Position numbers and translations under genes: made by a program
Source: Lunularia cruciata
Taxonomy: Eukaryota; Streptophyta; Marchantiopsida; Lunulariales; Lunulariaceae
Direction of reading: 5' to 3'
Assembly (NCBI GenBank): GCA_948567375.1
Contig: OX419756.1
Coordinates: 43,972,333-44,036,332 of the forward strand
DNA: 64,000 nucleotides
Part shown: positions 12,101 through 23,200 of the stretch, piece by piece
How positions within the stretch are numbered: the stretch's first letter is position 1
Layout: each line of letters begins with the position of its first letter
The notes under the pieces: model-generated
What the model saw: only the letters and a program-made list of their open reading frames with translations
Databases searched by the model: none
Told to the model about the DNA's origin: nothing

Positions 12101-14294
12101 TGTTTCTTTTCTCTTCGGTGACAACTGCATAGTGGGATGGGGGAGCTGCTGAACAGAATCAACTGATCATCTCAAGTCAACATCTCAAGTCAGGGATCAA
12201 ATCAAATTGCTGTTCCAATCATCCCCAAGCCCACAACACTTTCGTCATCTTCCTGTAGTCGATGGGAGTGACTTGAACATGTCAAGATGCCGGTACTAAC
12301 TACTGTTGTCCGTTACTGCCGTCGTGATATTTATTACTTGTCTGACTGACGCCCTTGGCCATGGGTGCGCTAGACAGAAGAGAAGACCTAACTGCAGGTA
12401 AGCCGTGCTCATTCTACAGCCATGGATTCGAAGGCACCTCCAGCACTTCACTACAGTAGCTTTGACCTGCGCCTTTGCGAAAATTGAGAAACAAATCTAA
12501 CTTTAGCTAGGCTTTGCTTGGGGGTTGGCACTGAACGTCCCGCCCTTCTATAAGAATCACAAACAGTGATACATTAATCCCATCTGTAGTTAGGTTCCGG
12601 TCATGCTAACAACTCAATACTAACTGCGTTGTCAAAAGACTCAAAATAGAAGTGTGAGGTGAGGTGGTCCGAGCAGTACAGTACTACAGTCTGAACGAAT
12701 TGGGACTCCAGAGACACACCGTTGTTAAGCAAAATGGGAGAGGCAGTGCTATACAAAGAATGAAAGTACGGTGGTGCAGTAAAGTAAAATAGACTCTCGC
12801 TATGGGATTGTTCAGTAAAGTATGTGGTGAAAACATTTGCATCTGACTGCAAATGGCGATCAAGTCATTGTTACGAGCGAGCTTCTCCTGTACCTGTTGC
12901 GGTGTCAAGGGTTTAACCGGGATTCTTTCCCCTGTACCCGAAGAGTCTCCCTTCCTGGAGAGTAAGCGAAACCTTCCGTTGGCGAATCTGTGCCAAAGAT
13001 CCTCTTTTCTCCAATGAAAGCGAATTCGTTATCGAGCTTGTGAGTTCATGTTCGCGCTCTTTCTCCGCAGAGACAAATTGTGTGGAGATCGAGAGCATTC
13101 CCTCCAGCTGCTTTAATGGTGTTTGTGTGGTGGTGGGACCTTTGGTCACACGCGCATAGCCGGCGTGTCTGCTTGGTTCCTGCCATCGCTCGATTGCGGT
13201 TCGGTCCAGTTCTATTGATTTCTACAGCAGTTGTTAAAAGCAGGGCTGCTGGGCATGCGGGGAACTCCGTATGTAACTTATAATTTGTGGAGGTTTTTGG
13301 AAGAACGCTCCCGGTCTTCAGGAGCCTGTATTACGCCACATTTGACAACGAATTTGCCTCCTCAAATTTAGTTCAATCCGGTCGCAACAGAACACCACCT
13401 CTGCCTCTTTCTACCTGCGAACATCTTTCTTTCTTTCCGTTTGCATAGTTGTTTGTTCTCGACCTTCTTACCCCTCCCGAACTGGATGCATCATGATGCA
13501 TTAAGCTAAGTAGATGAACGAAAAGTTTACGTTGATCATGTTAGAAGTGGAAAGCGAACCGTGATTATAGGTTACGAAGACTTGAAGATACTGTAATTGT
13601 TGGAGCTAGTGGAAGTAGCGGCACGCAGCAGCTGCAGTACTACCAGAAGCTGTTTTGATCAAGGCAGATCCGTAGAAGTAGAGGAGGCTCAATGCCATGA
13701 GCTTGGAGTTTGTCGGTTCACCATTCCTGGATATGTCTGCTCATTTGGTCCTCTTTGACCAACTCACGTTTGCACGTTTTCAGTACTTCCAACTATTGTG
13801 ACATATTAGCCTTCTCACAGTAGGGAATTTGGAGATGGTGATGCAATTTCGTGTTTTGCAACCGTAGATTTGAGATGTAAATATACTCCACCATTCATTG
13901 GGGAAAATGAGCAGCTGATTCTCATCTTCTCGGCGATTCTGATGGAAGAGATCTGGAAACACTTGTTGCCGCTCATTCAACGCGTAGTCAGGTGCAGTGA
14001 CGGAAAAAATTAGTGTGTTTTCCACAGGGTACAATATATGAAAAGAAAGAGGTCAAAGATATCAGACTATAGACCTTTGGACTTAGTGACATTATCGGTG
14101 AATCCTTGCAATTTATGAGAAAAGTGGCTCTGAGGGTACAGGAATATCGGTTCTTCTGCACTCTGCGCTAGATCTATTGGAAGATCCAAGCATTTGGTAC
14201 AGCTAGGAAGATTGGAGAGACAGCCATTTCAGTTCAACCCTCAACTGAGATACCAAGATCTACCAAGCACTGAGGGACGACCAGATTTGTCAAA
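9144..14294. other. Intergenic region upstream of the GT14 gene
   Basis: No exon with clear family similarity was found here. One stretch looks exon-like: the frame through 10939-11067 ends in RGRAAALQKRVQDAIKLCN, followed by a GTAATG donor, but I found no partner exon and do not assign it. A short frame at 12361-12398 starting MGALDRRED ends at a GTAAGC donor and could be a leader exon. The rest holds short chance frames and AT-rich spacers. Confidence 0.4.
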
Positions 14295-17200
14295 ATGGTT
14301 GTTATTCTCCGCAAGAAGTTCAAGCCTGCACAACATCAGCAACGGAAGCTTGTCTGGGTGGGAGGGGTATTGAGTTTGATTGCTTTATCTATGCTCGGAA
14401 TTTCAATTGCCTATCTCTACACGCCACATCGCATAACGCCGTGCACATGGGTGGGAGATTTGTGCGTGAAAATTTCGTATCCACCTCCTCCGCCGCCTTT
14501 GAGGACGTTTAGCGATGAAGAAGTTGCGTCCCGTGCTGTTGCCAAGGATATATTGGCCTACCCCAGAATGTATCCAGGGGGGACACCCAAGATTGCGTTC
14601 ATGTTTTTGACACCAGGTCCGATACCATTCGAGTTCATCTGGGAGGCTTTCTTTAAGGTAGTCAAGGATTACTCAAATTTCAAGCCCACCATTCAGCTGC
14701 TTAGCTTTAAGATGACTAACATCTTCTTAATTAGTTGATAGGTGAGCCGAGAGACCCATATATTGGTTGAATTTGATGACGGCAAAAAATGTGGTCGCGT
14801 TATGTTGAGAGTCGAAATCGAAGCCTTCCCTGGATTTTTTGGTCATGTGGAATCAGTGGGATCGCTGGCAGAACATATGGGAGTTCTATCGCAGTCAAAC
14901 GTAAATTGACCGGCAATGGATGCTCTTTGTTTGCACCTTCCATGGTAACAGGGACACGAAGGCCTATACTCCATATACGTCCACGCCTCCGAACGTGCCA
15001 CGTTAAAAAGCATTTGGAGGAGTCGGGTGTTTGCGGATCGTGAGATTCCTAGTGGCAAGGTACGACGCTTTTTTACACGAGAGATAGTTTAGGTCGGATA
15101 ACACATTGCATGTCCACCGATCTGCCCGACAATAAGGCTTCTCAATCGCTATTCTTAGATGTCGTAGCTCAGGTCTAGCCATGCTTGTCTGTGCGAAAAG
15201 TGAGTGGCCTTTGAAGGTCGGGATCAGCAGAATTCATCATGATACCTTGAGTGATGATGTCAACACTCAAATTTCTGGTTTGGTCCATGGCAATCCTTGG
15301 CTTTACACAAAAATAATTAACAGAGTGTGCAGCAGGGCTTTTTCACAGGATGGAGCGCCTTCATCATATGTACTGGTGTGTTTTTAGGATTTTCTGACGC
15401 AGTGAACGTTCACTAGACATGGGATCTGACTGATTAGACTAAGTGCACATGGAATCTGACTGATTAGTTTTAGTCCTAGCCGAGATTGTCATTGTCATTC
15501 GTTCTGGTACTGATAGAAAGGCATAACGAGTGAGTTGAGCATGGAGGTCGAAGCGTAAGATTTCAGAAAGTTTGGAGGTTCCAGCTGCCTTAATCAACAC
15601 ATTTAGTGGACATTGTGGGGAACACCAGTATTGGGCAAACTCATCACTAGGTTCAGGCTATCAAATTGTCGGACCTTCTGCGTAGCTTGTAGGACCTCTT
15701 ACTCTTTGAGATGTAGAGGATGAGGTTCTAAAACTGAACTAGTGATTTAAGGATTTTAAGGGTGTAGGCTTGTTGATCACATCAGATATGCTCCTAAACT
15801 CAACCTTCCAACACAGACAGACATAAGTCAGCAGGGAGAAGAAATTGAATTAGTGTACGGTGCTGTTGGTAATCAAGTAACTTGAGCTACAATGAGAGAG
15901 CTCTGCCGTTCACTTCTTTTAGTCTGTTGACGTTGGTAGTTTACAGTCTGTCAACTTATGGTACTTATTTGACTAGTCTGAAAGTATACACTGTTAACAC
16001 CACATCTAAGCTTCCCCTTCCAGAACATTTCTAAATTTTCGGAACATCCTCGATACGACTTGTGTCTTATATAATATTATATATATATATATATCTGATA
16101 TTTACCAATATATCTGATATATACTATATATCACATGGGGATTTTTAGACAGGCAATAGAGTAGAGATGTAGTAAGTAAAAATCAATACGGTTTTCCTAT
16201 CGGTTCTGAGTTATCCTTTAACGAGAAAAGTTATTGGGAAAGGTAGCCAAAGGTTCCGATAGGAAAAGAGAAAAGTGTTCTTTTTCTTTGGAGCGCTACA
16301 TTAGACAGTGAAGGAGGTTCGATACAATTCTTGTTCATTCATGAGTTACTCCGCATACGTTGAGATGCAGTCAATGTCATTGAGTGTTCAAAACATTATC
16401 CAGAGTGGTAAACTGTATAGACGGTGAAACGAGGTTCATGAGGACAAGATTGCCTTCCCTGAGTGTTTCGGCAGTTCACCCTTTCCAGAAAGTGACGTCC
16501 TTCTTTTTCACTTTTTTATTTTTGTTTGGTGGATTTCTCTTCAAGCAACAAGCAGTCTTGAATATCAGCATATTAGATCATTGTTAATCTTGTCATAACG
16601 GGCGAAAAAAGTACAATTGCGTAGAACTTCTGCCAGTAGTACACAAACTGACTCCCTAGGTGATTGTGGAGGCTCCAACAGTGTATCGCATAGTCGTTTT
16701 TGCATGATGCTTGCTTCGGCAACGCTGAATGATGCACTTCCCTGGCTTCTCCTTTGAATGCAATCACTGTAAGTATCTTCTTGCTGTGCTAGTGTTTCTC
16801 AGTCTAAAGCACATCGCTGAATTACATAATTAATAACGGTCTTTCAGAGCCAACCAAGGTACGTAATAGACTACTGTGTTCTCTATTGTCAGATGATTCG
16901 TCTCCATTATGACGATCTTTCCTGTGTTAGTATCAAATGTCAGAATCAGAGTCATTCCAGTCAGACGTGGGCATGGCACGGGGTTATTACGACGGGTTCT
17001 GTATATCATTACGCAAAATGTTCCATGAATCCCCATTACTCAAATATGTTCTCTATGTTCAGTGTTTTAGGACTCATTCGCTCAAAGAGCATGCTGCGAT
17101 ATACGCAGTCCTGTCACGCTGCGCTCCAACCCAGCCACGATACCATCCACGCCTCTCCCACTTCGCTCCACCCCACCCATCCTCCACTAAAGCTATGTTT

Positions 17201-20200
17201 TTCCTACTCTCTTATGTTTCCCCTTTGCTTCCGATTGGATCTTCCTACTTGCTCGATGATTCTCCTCTGCTTCCAGTTTCAGATGGTCACTATGTTGCTG
17301 TTCCAAAAGGCTGTCTTTTCTCTCTTACATGATGTATACTAGTTCACTGCAGGTCCTACTTATGAAATGATTCAATTTCCGTTCCTACTTTCTATCACTT
17401 CCGCTTATCTTTCGTTATGTATTTCCTTGCTTAGATTAACTTCAGTTCAATTTGCAAACGTTCATTCTTGCATCTCATATGCACTTCATACGCATGTTCT
17501 CGGTTCCCTACTAAGTGGGTTCTGGATCCTCCGCGCTTCGAACGGCTTCTGCTCGCGTTGCTCAAGTATGTCTCTATGTTTACATACGTTCATGCTTGCA
17601 TTTCATATGCACGTTATCGGTTCCGTACTAAGTGGGTTCTGGATCCCCTGTTCTTCCGAACGGCTTCTGCTCCCATTGTTCAAATATGTTCTCTACGTGA
17701 CGCAATATATTTCTCGGCTCTTCCTTCTCTTCTCCATGTTTTCCTCTGCTTTTTCCTCTTTCGCTGCTGGTATGTTTATCATTCGCATATTGCAATCCTA
17801 TTTGCTTGTCATTCCCAAAGCACTTGTCGATTTTTTTTCAGGTATTGCCAAGGTGCGTCTCCTATCCTTTCTTTGCGCATGCTTCCAAAACTGCATCTCC
17901 TGTGACCTTTAGCTTCGCGTGTTTTCATCTTTCAATCAGGACACCTTTTATTCTCTGTGCCCTGCAGCTACTACTCAAAGGCCTGCTGTTTCCAGCTCAC
18001 CTCATTCCGACCATTCCTGAGCGGCACTTTTGGAAGCAACCGAGTTTACCTGGGCACTCATTAGCATTCGAACAGAAACTCGGTAAAAGGGGTACTGGCA
18101 TTTGCCCAGCTACTTCCCGCTCTAAGTGGGGGATTAATGAAGTCGTGTGTGCCTCCGTGGGGACTTACTATCGTAGTCTAATTGCTTCGTTCTAGTGTTT
18201 AGTGTATTGGGACTCATGCGCTCCTAGAGCATGATGTGATCTCATATCCAGTCCTATCACACTTCTCTCCAGCCCAGCCACCATCCATTACGCTATGCTT
18301 TCCTATTTATTTCGATGGTTTCCTTTTGTTTCCCTGTTGCTTCGTATCTGCTCGACAGGGTTCGCTTCCTTTCTCACATGGATGTCACTTACGTTCACCG
18401 TGCTTGCTGCTCATGGAGTGTATCAATTTTCTTCTTAACGATTTCGCTTATGTTCCACTTTCTGTTCACTTGCTTAGATTACCTTCCTTTCCTTTTGCAT
18501 CCCTTTCTTGCTTGCATTTCCCATATGCATGTGCCCGGTTCAGTCCTAAGTAGGTTCTGGATCCCCCGTTGGGTGAACGGCTACTGCTCCCATTACTCAA
18601 AAATGTTCACCCCAGCCATCCTCCACTAAAGCTATGTTTTCCTACTCGTTCAATGCTTTCCCTTTGCTTCCAAATGGATCTTCCTACTCGCTCGATGATT
18701 CTTCTCTGCTTTCCATTTCAGATGCCTCCTCTGTTTCTGTTCAAGAAGGCTGTCTTGTTTTTTCTTACATGATGCATACTAGTTCACTGCAGGTGCTACT
18801 TAGGATATGTATCAATTTCCGCTCCTGCTTTCTATCAATTCCGCTTTTCCTCCGTTGTATATTTCCTTGCTTAGATTGCCTTCAATTCAATTTGCATACT
18901 TTCATGCTTGCATTTCATTAGTTCCGCATTCATTTTCTCGGTTCGTATAGGTTCACTACGAGGTTGGCTCTGGATCCCCGTTCTCCGAATGGCTTCTGCT
19001 CGCATTTCTCAAATATGTTCTCCATTGTCAGATGATTTGTACTTGCTCTTTTGGATCCTCTTCCATAACTTTGGTTTTCAGTTTCAATTCTCACCCTAAA
19101 GATATAAAAATCCAGGTATGCCTTTCCTCCGACCCCCACCCCATATGCTCCCTGCTTTGCTGCTACAGATTAACTCAGGTGTGTCCGCCACTGGCTGCTT
19201 GAGACTCATTCGAATAGAAGGTATGAATTCGAGATAACAAGTGAAGTCCACAATTATGTATGGCCTCCCTTACCTCCTCACTTCCGTAGCGCAAATCCTT
19301 ATAGGCGGTAACCTGGACACTCATGAGCCTGACAGAAATTCGGTACGTAGAGGTACCGGAACTATAACTCGATACCGATAACCGGTACCGGGACTATAAC
19401 CGATACGTCGGCATTGATGAAGTCTCAAGTGTTTCGTGCGGAGTCCCTATGAAAGTCTTCCTACTTCTTTTTCGTGTGTTAATGGGCTCATGGTGACGTA
19501 GAGTATGCAGGGGTGAATCCCAGTCCCCAGACTGCTACAAGGGCTCTTGGGGTTTAGGATGTTTACTGTTTGCTTTGTATTCGAGCCATGACAAGATTCC
19601 TGCTAAAAGAACACAAAAAGGAAAGAAACATTTGACTCAAATCGCTGATTGTTTAAGTAACACTTTCTCCAACTTAACGTTGTCTGCAGGTATACATTAT
19701 TCAAAATACACAGTCTACAGTTGGCTTCGTTGATCTTGAATGCTACGTTTTATAAAACTAATTCTCGTCTGCAAGAATGAAGTAACAGGAGACTTTCCTC
19801 CTAAGAGTGACAACTACAATTCTTCTCGTATTTTGATCACGATTTCATTTATTTTCCAGTCCTACGTGGGTATAACCGGGTTGTTAGAACGTTCTATACT
19901 CGTTACTCAAAATATAGAGGCAGATGAATTGCAGCATGCGAGGCCATGGGTTCTCCATTAGCTTGACAGACTGATTCCATTTGTGCTGTTGCTTTTGACA
20001 GGTCTATTGGGGAAGAATAGAGATGATTGATGCAGAAAGACGGCTGCTGGCAAGAGCTCTTTTGGATCTGAACAATCAGTTCTTTGTACTACTATCGGAA
20101 TCGTAAGTACCTTGGTTTTTGTTTGGGAGAATCTAGTTGTAGGGAAGGCATTCACGCTTCACTCTTAAAGCGCTACCATTGTAGCCTGTGAAGACTTTTC

Positions 20201-23200
20201 TTTCGACACGTTCTCTTTTTCTACCCCGGTTGCACAATACTCCTATTTCAGTAGTTCTTCCGTTTATTACCTGCTATCCACATCACTCGTACATATACGT
20301 ATTCATACAATCAATACATATTCGACCATGATTATACTGAGCTAGAGTCATGACAGAAACCCGGGACGAGGGTACTGGCACTCCTATCTAGCCATTCCGG
20401 CAGTAAGGTCGCTCTTGTTACTACCACTCAGCTTTGCAATGAATGCGTTTCCAACGAGTGTGCTGTCTGCAGATGATCGTGACACCTTCAACTCAGCTAG
20501 AATGTACGACAGGTTCTATCACACTTGAGTCAAGCATCAGTCCTGTCGGTGTGAAAGCTCGTTGCAGAGATGTCAAACGGATATTGAAATACTAATAGTT
20601 GGTACCATATGTGCAAATTTTTGCAGGTGCATCCCTTTACGTGACTTCAACTTCATATACAGTGCTTTGATGAATTCTACATTCAGCTTTGTGGATAAGT
20701 AAGGGCTTACTTATAGCACCTAATCATTTGGGTGTATGATAACTTCGCGTTTTTTGTACATGACGCCTGGTCATCTGTCATCCAGTTTGGGTTCTCTTAG
20801 ACTTACTAATCAGCCTCTTTTGTTCGTTTGTTTTCATTGGTTTGCTTATTTTCCATTTCCCCTCAAAGTTGTAAAATCATCCATATTACACCTTTTTATT
20901 TTGTCAAACTTGGGAAGTCAAATTTGTGTACATTCCCTTTGTTATTCAAACTCAGCCAAGCACGGAGCCTCTGACCTGCCCAGGTGGGTTGTCCATTTAA
21001 TGCTGGATTTAAGAAATCAACAAATCTGTAACCTTCCTGTAATCTGTAATCTGTAACCCTAAGCCCATCGGGAAAAGCTGAGAAACACAGGTGAATTCCA
21101 TTGTTGAATCTACCTTTGAGTTACAATTGCTCAAAAGGTCCTAACAACCTTTCCTTCTATCCATTGTCTAATTTGCCCCCTCAAGCAAATTAGAGGTACT
21201 AGCTTTCCTATCCAACTACTTCAGCTCTATGAAGACGCTTATGAAGGCATATCGGGTCGTGGATGAGAAAGGGAAATCTGGAATATTTGGACATACCATT
21301 GCTTATTGCTTTCAGTAACTTGATTTCCTTGCATAAGGTCAATATCAGAGTCGGCTAAGTCCGGTCTAGTTGGTGCGAAACCTGCTTAAGGAATCTGATT
21401 CTAGAACTGCTCTTGCATACCATTACTCACTGTTCTTCAGGCAGATCAGGACCACCCCCTGTTGTTTCTAGCGACTCCGAACTTACATCTACAAGCTCTT
21501 CCTGCTTTCATCTTGCAACCTCTCCTCTCCTCTCCTCTCCCTCCACGGCACGAAAAGAATAGGTTTTTCTTGGCAAGTGGCACTTACCCAGAAGCAATTC
21601 AGTGTGCCTGGTAACTCAGGAGCATTTTCGAAGTTGGTGATGGGGTATTGATTGCTTCCAATTACCTCGGCACGGCGTGGGCACTGGTGAAGTTGTTCTT
21701 GCTAACGTGCAGGTTAACTAAGACGGTCCTGCTGCTTCTTTATAAGTGTTTGTGGTGTTCTCTGGACTCATGCGTTCTTAGTGGACTGAATACTGATACA
21801 CACTATTTAGTCCGATTTTGCTTCGCTCTTTTGCTTTTCTCCGTCACCACTTATTCTTACTCTCCTTTTCCTTTCCCACTTCTACTGACTAATGGCAATC
21901 AGATAATAATTTCGTGCAGACATCGGAGGAAGATCCTTTTTATCTCTGTGGTTCGCCCCATTAGTCACCAGGACTGATGCTCTTAACGAGAATGTCAAGA
22001 AATCTCCTCGTACATTCCTCTCCACTTCTGCACTCATAGACAGGAGCCTTCGACAGGTTTTTCTCCGTGAGTGGCTATTTTTTCACTTACTGAAGTTAAC
22101 AACTTCTTGCTTGAGTACACGTCGGTACCATGTATCTGGATACGTGACAGAGACTCAACTCTATTTACCAAATTCATGTTCACATAGAGACATTACTGAG
22201 TCGGGATCACTCACAATTCCATGTCGTGTTAGTTGGATAGAGGATGTAATGCACTGTGATAAAATATTATTGACATATTATAAAATGTTATATTGCTGTC
22301 GCTCTTGAGGAGACAGCGTGTAAGAGTATGACAACACCGTACAAGAGCCAGACACATCGAACGAGGATTCAATCCTTGTATATGACGAAGTGAATCTGAG
22401 ACGAATACATAATAAGTTGACTCTTCCATTACATCATACCATTACTTAATAAGCCATGGACTTCAGAGATACGGCAGGAAGGTCCATTAGCTCCTCGGAT
22501 ACTATGAGGACGCTGATGGAGTGATTTTGATTTTACTTTCGACTGGTGAATAGTCAGGCTGCTCTTGCTGTCATGAAGCTTGTTAGGATGGAAGATATGA
22601 GATAAAAGATAAGTCTGGACTGACCAGATCATACACTCTATTCATTGTCCTCTATACTCCGCATCACTGCTTATTACTTTCTGTCGAACTTTTCTTGTTT
22701 CCTTGTGTTAACCAGCAACAGAATTGGGTCCGTCTCTCTCATGTGCAAAGTCGGACAGAAACCGGGCGCGAAGATACGCTGTTTGGCATCGAAGAGGTCA
22801 AACGTTGGCGGTGGTGCCCTGATGTTCATCAACTTTGTTGTTGTTGAATGAATTGAGAGTCACTTAAATATCGACAACTACTCTATACCGCATACTCTTC
22901 GTCCGAATAAGGATTGTCCGCGAGCGTGATGTTCGTTCAATTGTTCCATATTAGCATATTGGCATCTTCCTGGTAATCTTTTGTATGACCATCGTATTGC
23001 GGCTGAAATTCTTTATTGGTTCACATGCTGCGTATGCTCACCTCCTTAACACTGACGCTGGAGTAACTTAAAATTCCAATCTGGTGGCTATTTAACGCTC
23101 GAAGTTCGTACTCATACGGGGAGCTGGCCCCCACGAATCAACGCTTCGTGGGAGCTAAGTCTCATCAACACGATAGCCTATACGTCAGAAACCTGGTGTC

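Larger units (their letters stand above)
15060..20001 (+). other. Giant intron 2 of the GT14 gene
   Basis: The intron begins GTACGA after SGK and ends TTTTGACAG before VYWGR. It holds a (TA)n tract at about 16077-16094, a pyrimidine-rich tandem block at 17043-19030, and copies of the dispersed repeat family near 18068 and 19325. The long open frames inside it (for example 17367-17912) come from the low stop-codon content of CT-rich DNA and carry no protein motif. Confidence 0.8.

Noticed and set aside
17367-17912. 181-codon and neighbouring long frames
   Set aside because: These are stop-poor frames in pyrimidine-rich tandem repeats inside GT14 intron 2, with no domain and overlapping frames of similar length.
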